Shown here: positions 22,764-30,801 of the stretch, in pieces
How the letters are laid out: the number at the start of each line of letters is the position of its first letter
Numbering within the stretch: position 1 is the first letter of the stretch
Assembly (NCBI RefSeq): GCF_000716535.1
Contig: NZ_JNWV01000021.1
Span: forward strand, 62,001 to 126,000
DNA: 64,000 nt
Direction: 5' to 3'
Source: Streptomyces flaveolus
Lineage (GTDB): Bacteria; Actinomycetota; Actinomycetes; Streptomycetales; Streptomycetaceae
Program-made: the position numbers and the translations under genes
The notes under the pieces: generated by a model
What the model was told of the DNA's origin: nothing
Seen by the model: the letters and a program-made list of their open reading frames with translations, nothing else
Databases searched by the model: none

Positions 22764-23980
22764 CCACGACCGATACACGAGGCACGCTGCGACGGATCTT
22801 CGACTACTCCGCCCGGGCCGACCCCTACCCGCTGTATGCCGAGCTGCGCGAGACGCCGGTGGCCCGGCAGGAGGACGGCAGCTACGTCATCAGCACCTAT
22901 CGCGAGATCACAGACCTACTGCACGACCCGCACCTGAGCTCGGACATGCACAGTCTGTCGCGTCCGGTGCCCGCACTCGAGGAAGGCGTCACGACCGCGT
23001 TCATCAAGAGGGACCCGCCCGAGCACGACCGCCTGCGGCGTATGGCGATGCGCCACTTCGGCCCCCCGCACACCCCGGGGTTGGTGGCCGGCATGGAAAG
23101 CGACCTGACCGCCGTCGTCGGCAGCCTGATCGACGGTTTCGCGGGCAAGGAGCGGATCGACGTCGTCGACGATTTCGCCTGCCCGTTCCCCGTCACCGTG
23201 ACCTGCCACTTGCTCGGCGTCCCACGCGAGGACGAACCGCGGTTCCACCTCTGGGTGAACGACATCATGGACGCGGTCGACTACGACCCCGAGACCGACC
23301 CCAAGGAGAAGCTGGACAAGGGCGTACAGGCCCGCAAGGACGTGCGCCGGCGCCTCGGCGAGCTGGTGGAACAGCGCCACGGCCGGCCGGGCGACGGCCT
23401 GCTCTCACGGCTGGCGAACGACGACGGGCCCGACGGCCGGATGACCGACGCCGAAATCGTCGCCACCGGCAAACTGCTTCTCATCGCCGGCCATGAGACC
23501 GTCGTCAACCTCATCGCCAACGGCATGCTGACGCTGCTGCGCCACCCGCAGGTGCTGCTGCGACTGCGCCACGAACCCGACCTCGTCGTGCCGCTGGTCG
23601 AGGAACTGCTGCGCTACGAGCCGCCCGTACACATCATTCCCTGGCGGGCGGCGTACAGCGACATCACCGTCGGGGACACCGTCATCCCCGAAGGTTCGCA
23701 GATCATGCTCATGTTGGCCGCAGGCAGCCGCGATCCGAAGCGCTTCCACGATCCCGACCGCTTCGACCCGGAACGGCGTGACAACCAGCACCTGGGGTTC
23801 GGCAGCGGCGTCCACTCGTGCTTCGGCGCCCCGCTGGCCCGGCGGGAAACCCAGATCGCGCTGACCGAGCTGGTACGCCGACTCGACCGCCCCAGGCTGG
23901 TCGCCGACCCGCCGCCGTACCGGCCCAGCCCCATTCTCCGGGGTCCTATCCATCTGGACGTCGAGCAAGGTGACGATTGA
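22760..23980 (+). CDS. cytochrome P450
   Basis: 406 aa, standard bacterial length. The I-helix oxygen motif is AGHET at 243-247, the K-helix ExxR lies in EELLR, and the heme loop is FGSGVHSCFGAPLARRE with the axial cysteine at C354. The PPEHDRLRR stretch is the usual C-helix. It is the last gene of the ferredoxin-reductase-P450 operon, so all partners are supplied locally. The substrate is not predictable; no scaffold-building genes share the operon, and the NRPS-PKS cluster begins just beyond on the other strand, so it might tailor that product. Confidence 0.92.
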   Translation: MTTTDTRGTLRRIFDYSARADPYPLYAELRETPVARQEDGSYVISTYREITDLLHDPHLSSDMHSLSRPVPALEEGVTTAFIKRDPPEHDRLRRMAMRHFGPPHTPGLVAGMESDLTAVVGSLIDGFAGKERIDVVDDFACPFPVTVTCHLLGVPREDEPRFHLWVNDIMDAVDYDPETDPKEKLDKGVQARKDVRRRLGELVEQRHGRPGDGLLSRLANDDGPDGRMTDAEIVATGKLLLIAGHETVVNLIANGMLTLLRHPQVLLRLRHEPDLVVPLVEELLRYEPPVHIIPWRAAYSDITVGDTVIPEGSQIMLMLAAGSRDPKRFHDPDRFDPERRDNQHLGFGSGVHSCFGAPLARRETQIALTELVRRLDRPRLVADPPPYRPSPILRGPIHLDVEQGDD

Positions 23981-24268
23981 CGCGGCGAGCCCAGTGGCGA
24001 GGCCGGTTACGGGGCTCATGAGGCGAGAGGTGCCGGTCGGCCGTGCTGCCGTCGGGCAGCTTCCGGGTGCGGGCCGGGGACCCCGACGTGGCAGCGGCGA
24101 CCGGTGTGCCACTGCGGTGCGCGGCGCCGTCGCCGTCGGAGCCTGAGGCGGAGACCTGCCGCTCCGGGCCGGCGGAGCGGGCGGTACGGCGAGTGGTCAT
24201 GATCCGAGTCCCCCACGGGGTGCCAAGAGGCGTGGTCCCGGCCGCACCTCGCGACGAATGGCGTCCGG

Positions 24269-25240
24269 CTACGCGCCGTTCATCGCTTTCTGTCCGCGTT
24301 CGGTGACGGCCGCGCCGCCGTCCGGGAAGTGGGCGCGCACGCGGTCCACCGCGTCCAGGTGTGCCTCGCGGACGACGTAGCGAGTGATCCCCCAGCGGCG
24401 CCGGTGCTCGTCCAGCGCGGCCGTGATCTCCCGTGCCGTGCCGACCCACGCGTAGGGCGAGGCGAGCACGTCGGCCGGGGAGCAGTTCAGCTGCCCGGCG
24501 ATGCGGTGGGCCGCGGCCTCGGCGTCGTCGGTGACCTCCACCATCTGGACCAGCGCTTCGCGCGCCGGGGCGGTGGACCGGCCGGCGGCGCCCTGTTCGA
24601 TCAGGTCGATCTGGCGGTCGATGTCCTCGGCGTTCCAGCGCGCCTCGTGCGTGTGGCCGTCGGGCAGGGTGCGGCCCAGCCCGCTCAGGCCCACGACGTC
24701 CGCGTGGGCCCCCGCCCAGCGCAGCAGCGCGGTGTTGCCGCCCCCGAAGGTGAACGGCACGTCGCCCCGGACCGGGCGCGGCCTGGTGAGCCGGGCCTGG
24801 CGGGCGCGCGCCTCGGGGCCGTCGAGGGTGACGGTCTCGCCCGCGAGGAGCGCGCGGCAGGCTTCGGCCACGGCCTGGAAGCGCCGGACGCGCCCCGCGA
24901 CGTCCGGCCGCTGCCCGCCCAGCATCTCCCACTCGGCCGGGGTGTGGCCCGCGCCCAGGGCCAGGCGCGCGCGTCCGCCGGAGACGAGGTCCAGGGTCGC
25001 GACGTCCGACGCCAGCAGCAGCGGCTCGCGCACCCCCGCGTGGGAGACGTAGGAGCCCACGCCGAGGCGTTCGGTGACCGCCGCCGCGGCGGCCAGCGCG
25101 ACGAAGGGGGAGGCGGCGGTGCCCGGGTGGTCGGCCGCGAGCAGCGCGTCGTACCCCCCTGCCTCCGCGCGCCGGGCCAGTGCGGTCCAGGAGGCGGCGT
25201 CTCGCGGTTGGGCCTGTACGGAAACGATCGGTGACTGCAT
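24269..25240 (-). CDS. LLM-class flavin/F420-dependent oxidoreductase
   Basis: 323 aa, a bacterial-luciferase-like TIM barrel. Markers are VSVQAQPRDAASWTALARRA at the start, GGYDALLAADHPG, SGGRARLALGAGHTPAEW and FTFGGGNTALLRWAG. The glycine-rich features resemble the F420-dependent TIGR03621 group. It lies 82 bases after the exporter gene at the tail of the NRPS-PKS operon. It could be a late tailoring enzyme or an unrelated neighbour; the gap leaves this open. Confidence 0.82.
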   Translation of the reverse strand: MQSPIVSVQAQPRDAASWTALARRAEAGGYDALLAADHPGTAASPFVALAAAAAVTERLGVGSYVSHAGVREPLLLASDVATLDLVSGGRARLALGAGHTPAEWEMLGGQRPDVAGRVRRFQAVAEACRALLAGETVTLDGPEARARQARLTRPRPVRGDVPFTFGGGNTALLRWAGAHADVVGLSGLGRTLPDGHTHEARWNAEDIDRQIDLIEQGAAGRSTAPAREALVQMVEVTDDAEAAAHRIAGQLNCSPADVLASPYAWVGTAREITAALDEHRRRWGITRYVVREAHLDAVDRVRAHFPDGGAAVTERGQKAMNGA

Positions 25241-25322
25241 GTCAGGAGGCTAGGGCGAGGCCCCGCCGGGCGGTGGGCTTTGCGCGTGTGGCGAAACCGT
25301 CCCGCCCGGCTCGGGCACGGCG

Positions 25323-26627
25323 TCAGCCCGCCGTCGCCGCGTCCTCGGAGAGCGGTGTCCGCGCCTCCGCGGGCGCGGCGAGGCCGCGCAGCGGGCGGTT
25401 CCGGACCACGTAGCAGATGAGCAGCACGTACAGACCGCCGAACAGCCCGAGGGTGGGGCGCAGGCCGATGTTCTGCGCGAGCCAGCCCGTGGCGAAGATG
25501 CCGACCGGCGCGGCGGCGAAGGCCATGGCCATCACCGCGCCCCAGACCCGGCCCAGCGCGTCCGGCGGGGTGGAGCGCTCCACCACGCCGGTGACGAGGG
25601 GGTTGACCGGTCCGCTGGCCAGTCCGATGGCGAAGGTGATCACCAGCATGATCCACAGCCCGGGTTCGGCGACCATGGCCAGCCGGGCGACGCAGATCAG
25701 CGCGAAGCAGCCCACGAAGGTCGCCCACCGGTTGGCCAGCAGCCTGCGGCTCGCCGGGGCGTAGGCGAACGATCCGACGACCGCGCCGATGCCGTTGGCC
25801 GCCAGCAGCAGCCCCACCGCCCGCTCGCCGCCCAGCAGTTCGCGGCTGTAGACCGGCAGCACCACCGGGGTCAGCGCGTCGTCCAGGAAGTTGGTGCACA
25901 CCACCACGCTGATGATGGCCGCCAGTACCGGGGTGCGCAGGATGTAGCGCGCGCCCTCGGTGACCTCCCGCAGCAGGCCCGGACGGGCCCCGGCGGGCTC
26001 CGCCGCGGCGCCCGGTTCCGCCTCCTTGGACCGCGCGGCCGGCTCCCCGCCCGGCACCGCCATGATCAGCAGGGCCGACGCGAGGAACGTGCCCGCGTCC
26101 ACGTAGAGCACGGTGGTCGGGCCGGTCAGGCCCGCCATCAACGCGGCGAGCGGCGGTCCGACCACGAACGCCACCCGCTGGGCCGAGGCGAACAGCGAGT
26201 TGGCGGTCTCCGAGCGCACCTGCCCGCGCGCGGTCACCCGGGGCAGCAGCGCCAGCCGGGCCGCGGCGCCCGGCGCGTCGGCGAGGGTGCGCAGGAACAG
26301 CAGCGCCATCAGTGCCGGCAGCGCCAGACCGACCGTGCCGTGCAGCAACGGCACCGCGGCCATGCACGCCCCGGCGGCCAGGTCGGCGACCACACTGGTG
26401 CGCTTGGGCCCGACCCGGTCGGCGATCACGCCCCCGGCGAGGCCGGCCACGATCATGGGCAGCGCGTTGGCGAACCCCGCCGCGCCCGCCTCGGTGGCGC
26501 TGGACGAGATCTGGAGCACGTAGAGCGGCACCGCGACCAAGGTCATGGTGTTGCCGATCCAGGACAGGTAGTTCGCCGTCACCAGCGCGGTGAGGGGGCG
26601 CCTGTCACGGGTGGTCGTCGATGTCAT
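25323..26627 (-). CDS. MFS exporter of the NRPS-PKS cluster
   Basis: 434 aa with about 12 hydrophobic segments. The start ALVTANYLSWIGNTMTLVAV and loop VIADRVGPKRTSVVADL are typical of the enterobactin-exporter/MefA-like group. Its start codon overlaps the stop of the C-T-E synthetase gene by four bases, so it is part of the same translationally coupled operon. Export of the peptide-polyketide product is the natural inference. Confidence 0.87.
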   Translation of the reverse strand: MTSTTTRDRRPLTALVTANYLSWIGNTMTLVAVPLYVLQISSSATEAGAAGFANALPMIVAGLAGGVIADRVGPKRTSVVADLAAGACMAAVPLLHGTVGLALPALMALLFLRTLADAPGAAARLALLPRVTARGQVRSETANSLFASAQRVAFVVGPPLAALMAGLTGPTTVLYVDAGTFLASALLIMAVPGGEPAARSKEAEPGAAAEPAGARPGLLREVTEGARYILRTPVLAAIISVVVCTNFLDDALTPVVLPVYSRELLGGERAVGLLLAANGIGAVVGSFAYAPASRRLLANRWATFVGCFALICVARLAMVAEPGLWIMLVITFAIGLASGPVNPLVTGVVERSTPPDALGRVWGAVMAMAFAAAPVGIFATGWLAQNIGLRPTLGLFGGLYVLLICYVVRNRPLRGLAAPAEARTPLSEDAATAG

Positions 26628-29600
26628 GCGGAGGGGCTCTTCTTCTCTCGGGTCAGTTCGGCGAGCATGCGGTTCACTTCGTGCAGGGACATGCCCGTCG
26701 TCGAGGGCGGCTGGGCGCCGTGCCGCCGGGTCAGCCGAGTGAACTCCTCGGCGGCGTCGGCCGCCACGGCCCGCACGGCCGCCCCGTCGACGGCGTCCGG
26801 GTCGAACTTCCAGGTGAACACCGCTTCCTCGCCGTCGGTTTCGAAGAGGACGGCGACGGCGTGGTAGCGCGTGGCGTCGTCGTTCCCCGAGGCCCCGATC
26901 TGCTCGCCGACGGTGAACAGCCGCCCGTTCTCCGCGCCCGCGAGCAGCGTTCCCAGGTAGTTGAAGGACAGCTCGGCCCGTCCCCAGCCGGCGGCCTCGC
27001 GGCGCAGCTCGGGATCGGCGGACCAGCGCAGCGCCAGATAGCCCTTGCCACCGTCCGGTACGGCGTCCAGGGCGCGGCCGACCTGCCGCAGGTGGCGGCC
27101 GGGGTCGTCGGCGAAGGGGAGGCGGAGCGGGTGGCTGGTGGCGTAGAAGCCCACGGCGCGGGCCGGGTCCCAGCCGTCCGCGAGCGGCAACTCCCGTCCG
27201 GGGGCGATGAGATCGAGGACGACGTCACGGCCGCCGAACCAGGGCCGGGTGGCCCGGGCGACCGCCGTCAGCGCCACGGCCGGCCGGTCCGCGGCGTCGG
27301 CGCCCGACGGTATCGCCGCACGCACCCGGTACGCCGTCTCGCCGCCGATCCGGTCCGGCCCGCCGGTGCGGCAGCCCAGGGCGGCGGCACCCGCCAACTG
27401 GTCTCGCCAGTACTCGCGTTGGTCGCGCACGTCGTGGTCGCGCCAGGCGGCCGCGTACGCCGACGGGTGCCGGGCCTCGGCGGCCGGCCTGGCGCCGTGG
27501 TAGGCCCGGTCGAGGTCGTCCACCAGGATCTGCCAGGACAGGCCGTCCACGACCAGGTGGTGTGCGGTCAGGACGATCCGGTCCGGCTCGCCGGGGATCA
27601 GGGAGGCCGCGAACAGCGGTCCCTCGCGCAGGTCGAAGGCGGCTCGGTGGGCGGCCGCCACCCGGGCCGGATCGGCGCCCGGCGCCTCGACGCGCCACAG
27701 CCGGCGGTCCGTGGCGTCCGCACGCCAGCCGGTGTCCGTGCGCCGGAACGCCGAGCACAGGCCGGGATGGGCGGCCGCCACCCGTTTGACGACCACGGCC
27801 AGCCACTCGGGGTCCAGCGGCCGGGCGGCGGTCAGCACCAGGCTGTGCGCCCACAGCTCCGGGTGCGGCAGGCCGCCCTCCAGCAGGTCCTCCTGCTCGG
27901 GGCTGACCGCCCCTTCCGCCGGCTCGGCACCGCCTCGGGTGGTGTCCGGCTCCGGCCGGACCAGGGCCAGTTGACCACGCATGGTGGGGGCGCGGAACAG
28001 CTGCCGGGCGGTGAGGGCGAACCCGGCCCGGCGCAGCGCGTGGGCCAGCCGGATCGCCGTCAGGGACGTACCGCCGCACTCGAAGAAGTTGTCGTCCGGG
28101 CCCGGCTCGGTGCCCAGCACCTCCCGCCAGACCTCCGCGATCCGGCGCAGCTCGCCGGGGTCCACCGGAGCGGGGGCCGCGGGCGCCGCCGTGGCGGCCC
28201 GCGCGGGGACGGGCGCGGGAGCCGCGGCACGGGCGCGCAACGGTTCGTCCGGCCGCTCCACGAAGACCCGCACCAGTTCCAGGAGACGCCCGACGAGCCG
28301 GTCGACGGTGGCGTCGGTGAACAGCTCGGTGCGGTACTCGAACCGCCCGTACATCCGGTCGCCCGCCCGCCACCAGCCGACCGTGATGTCCATCGGCGAC
28401 ACGCCGTCCTCGACCTCGACGCCGTGCACCTCGGCGTCGGGCACCCGGATCACGGTGTCGTCGAAGTCCAGCACGAGGTGCATGGTCTGCAACAGGGGGT
28501 ACCGGTCGAGGCTCCGCTCGGGCGACACCGCGTCGACGATCTCGCTGAAGGGCACTTCACGGTGGTCGGCGACGGCGGCCGAGGCCTGCCGCACCGCGTG
28601 CAGGATCTGCGTGGGCGTAGGGCCGGCGGGCAGCCTGGCGCGCAGCGGGACGTTGGTCAGCAGGAAGCCGATCAGGTCGTGGGTCTCGGGCCGGCCGCGG
28701 GTCGCGCTCGGCAGGCCGACGACGATGTCACGCGATCCGGTCTCCTCGTGCAGCAGGCCCACGTAGACGGCCAGCAGCGCGTCGGACAGGGTCAGCCGCG
28801 AGGAGCGGCACATCGCCAGGAAGGCGGCGCTGAGCTCGTCGTCGAGCCGGAAGTAGTGGTGCTTGCCCTCGTGCCCGCGGCCCTCGGGAGGCGCGTCGTA
28901 GGGCAGCGGCAGATGCGCCGGCATGCCCTCCAGGTGGGAGCGCCAGAAGTCGCGGTGCGCCCGGCGGCGGGCACCGGTGAAGCACTGCCGCTGCCAGACG
29001 GCGAAGTCACCGTACTGCACGGGGAGTTCGGGCACCCGTGCGGGACGGTTCTCGCGGGCCGCGCGGTAGTGCTCCAGGAGTTCGCGGTTGAGGCGGACGA
29101 ACGACCACTGGTCGGTCACCGAGTGGTGCATCGTCTCGATCACGTGGTACTCGTCGTCCGCGGCGCGCACCACGACCACCCGCAGCAGCCCGCCGGCGGC
29201 GAGGTCGAACGGCCGCCGCACCAGCGCGCGCACGGTCTCCGCGACGGCGTCCGGCTCGGCCCGCAGGTCGAAGAACTCGACCGGCGTCGCGAACTCCTCG
29301 CTCACCCGCAGCACCGGCAGGCCGTCGCGGACCTCCACCCGTGAGCGCAGCAGTTCGTGGCGGCGCACCAGCGCGGTGACGGCCGCCCGGAACGCCTCCT
29401 CGTCGAAGGCGCCCTTGAACCGGAGCCCGGTGCTGATGTTGTACGTGTGCCGGCCGGGATCGAGCTGGTCGAGGATCCAGATGCGCTCCTGGTCCAGGCC
29501 CAGCGGAGAGACGGAGCGGTCGCCGGGGCGCCGGGTGAGTTCCGGCTCGGCGGCCGGGCCCTCCTCCCCGTGCCGCAGTCGGCGCTGGAGGGCCGCCCGC

Positions 29601-29659
29601 TGCTCGGGCGTCAGCCGGGCCAGCCGGTCGGCGACGGTGCGCGGTCGGGTCACGGTCAC
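26624..29659 (-). CDS. NRPS protein, C-T-E layout without A domain
   Basis: 1011 aa. A helical docking segment (LTPEQRAALQRRLR, 17-30) leads into a condensation domain (about 50-480) with HHSVTDQ at 178-184. A thiolation domain (about 510-580) has DDNFFECGGTSLTAIRL, with the phosphopantetheine Ser intact. The last 400 residues are epimerase-like: HHLVVDGLSWQIL, YLALRW and SFNYLG are present, but the catalytic EGHGRE motif reads IAPGRE, so the key Glu is lost. There is no A domain, so the carrier must be loaded in trans, possibly by the free A domain at 42938, or receives the chain only. No thioesterase follows. It is the last synthetase gene of the operon and so probably the final elongation or release station. 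Confidence 0.87.
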   Translation of the reverse strand: MTVTRPRTVADRLARLTPEQRAALQRRLRHGEEGPAAEPELTRRPGDRSVSPLGLDQERIWILDQLDPGRHTYNISTGLRFKGAFDEEAFRAAVTALVRRHELLRSRVEVRDGLPVLRVSEEFATPVEFFDLRAEPDAVAETVRALVRRPFDLAAGGLLRVVVVRAADDEYHVIETMHHSVTDQWSFVRLNRELLEHYRAARENRPARVPELPVQYGDFAVWQRQCFTGARRRAHRDFWRSHLEGMPAHLPLPYDAPPEGRGHEGKHHYFRLDDELSAAFLAMCRSSRLTLSDALLAVYVGLLHEETGSRDIVVGLPSATRGRPETHDLIGFLLTNVPLRARLPAGPTPTQILHAVRQASAAVADHREVPFSEIVDAVSPERSLDRYPLLQTMHLVLDFDDTVIRVPDAEVHGVEVEDGVSPMDITVGWWRAGDRMYGRFEYRTELFTDATVDRLVGRLLELVRVFVERPDEPLRARAAAPAPVPARAATAAPAAPAPVDPGELRRIAEVWREVLGTEPGPDDNFFECGGTSLTAIRLAHALRRAGFALTARQLFRAPTMRGQLALVRPEPDTTRGGAEPAEGAVSPEQEDLLEGGLPHPELWAHSLVLTAARPLDPEWLAVVVKRVAAAHPGLCSAFRRTDTGWRADATDRRLWRVEAPGADPARVAAAHRAAFDLREGPLFAASLIPGEPDRIVLTAHHLVVDGLSWQILVDDLDRAYHGARPAAEARHPSAYAAAWRDHDVRDQREYWRDQLAGAAALGCRTGGPDRIGGETAYRVRAAIPSGADAADRPAVALTAVARATRPWFGGRDVVLDLIAPGRELPLADGWDPARAVGFYATSHPLRLPFADDPGRHLRQVGRALDAVPDGGKGYLALRWSADPELRREAAGWGRAELSFNYLGTLLAGAENGRLFTVGEQIGASGNDDATRYHAVAVLFETDGEEAVFTWKFDPDAVDGAAVRAVAADAAEEFTRLTRRHGAQPPSTTGMSLHEVNRMLAELTREKKSPSA

Positions 29660-30801
29660 TGGCTCCTGTCGGCGTCGGCGGTGGTGGGTCGGTCGGCCGG
29701 CAGCAGCTCGGCCAGCCGGGGCAGGCCCGCCAGCACGTCCCCGGCCGGCAGCCCGAAGTCGACGAGGCAGCCCACCTCGTCGGCGCCCGCCTCGGCGAGC
29801 CGGGCCAGCACCCGGGCGGCCTTGGCCGGCGTGCCCAGGAGCGAGGGTCCTGCCAGGTAGTCCTGGAAGGCGGCCTCCAGCAGGACGGGTTCGTCGCCGC
29901 CGCCGGTCTGCGCCCGGTAGGAGGACAGGTAGTCGTGCAGCGCGGGCCGCAGCCTGTCCTCCACGTCGGGCTCGTCACTGACGTGCGCGTGGGTCATCAC
30001 CACGACGTCACCGCGCCCGGCGTGCCCGGCGTCCCGCCAGGCGGCCCGGTACCGGGCCACGTTCTCCCTCAGCTGGGGCAGGGTCTGGCCGAGCAGCGCG
30101 GTCATCACGCCGTACCCGGCGGTGCCCGCGGCCCGGAAGGTCTCCGGGTGCCCGGCCGCGGTGATCCACACCGGCAGTTCGGGCTGCACCGGGCGCGGCT
30201 GGGTGAGCACCCGTGCCGTCGTGCCCGCGGTGCCGGGGAAGGCCAGCTCCTCCCCCGCCCACAGCCGCCGCACCTGTTCGACGGTGCGCATCAGCGTCTT
30301 CTTGCGTTCGTCGTACGGTTCCCGGGCCAGCACGAAGTCGTCCGGGTGCCAGCCGCTCGCGAAGGAGACGCCCACGCGGCCGCCGGAGATGTTGTCCACC
30401 ACCGCCCACTCCTCGGCGACGCGGACCGGATGGTGCAGCGGCGCGGCGACGCTGCCGGCGCGCAGCCGCAGCCGCCGGGTCACGGCCGCCACCGCGGCGG
30501 CGAGGACGGAGGGGTTGGGGTGCGAGCCGCCGAAGTCGACGAAGTGCCGCTCGGGGAACCACGCGGCGTGGAATCCCCGCTCGTCGGCGAACTCGCAGGC
30601 CCGCAGCACCATGGCGTAGTAGTCGGGGGCCGCGAGCGCGCGGGCCTGTGGGAAGAAGTACAGGCTGAGCCGGACCCGCGGCACCGCGTCCGGCGGCCCG
30701 TCGGCGGCCGGGGCCTGCCGGGCGCGTTCGCGCAGCCGCAGCCGCAGGGCCGCGCGCTGCTCGGGGGTCAGCTGTCCGAGTCGTTCGCCGATGTCGCTCA
30801 C
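29656..30801 (-). CDS. MupA-type luciferase-like monooxygenase with NRPS docking segment
   Basis: 381 aa from GTG 30801, which overlaps the PKS stop (GTGA). The TIM-barrel body matches the natural-product luciferase-like monooxygenase family (TIGR04020-like): RLSLYFFPQA, FHAAWFPERHFVDFGGSHPN, SGGRVGVSFASGWHPDDFV and LPVWITAAGHPETF. These FMNH2-using enzymes act on carrier-bound chains, and they often sit inside NRPS or PKS modules. Here the enzyme is separate, yet its first 30 residues (LTPEQRAALRLRLRERA) match the docking segment of the next synthetase. It probably docks to the PKS C-terminus and hydroxylates the chain there. Confidence 0.87.
   Translation of the reverse strand: MSDIGERLGQLTPEQRAALRLRLRERARQAPAADGPPDAVPRVRLSLYFFPQARALAAPDYYAMVLRACEFADERGFHAAWFPERHFVDFGGSHPNPSVLAAAVAAVTRRLRLRAGSVAAPLHHPVRVAEEWAVVDNISGGRVGVSFASGWHPDDFVLAREPYDERKKTLMRTVEQVRRLWAGEELAFPGTAGTTARVLTQPRPVQPELPVWITAAGHPETFRAAGTAGYGVMTALLGQTLPQLRENVARYRAAWRDAGHAGRGDVVVMTHAHVSDEPDVEDRLRPALHDYLSSYRAQTGGGDEPVLLEAAFQDYLAGPSLLGTPAKAARVLARLAEAGADEVGCLVDFGLPAGDVLAGLPRLAELLPADRPTTADADRSQ

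Noticed and set aside
23981..24268. Small open frames between the P450 and the LLM oxidoreductase
   Set aside because: Low-complexity Arg-rich translations; ordinary convergent intergenic DNA without a clear hairpin.
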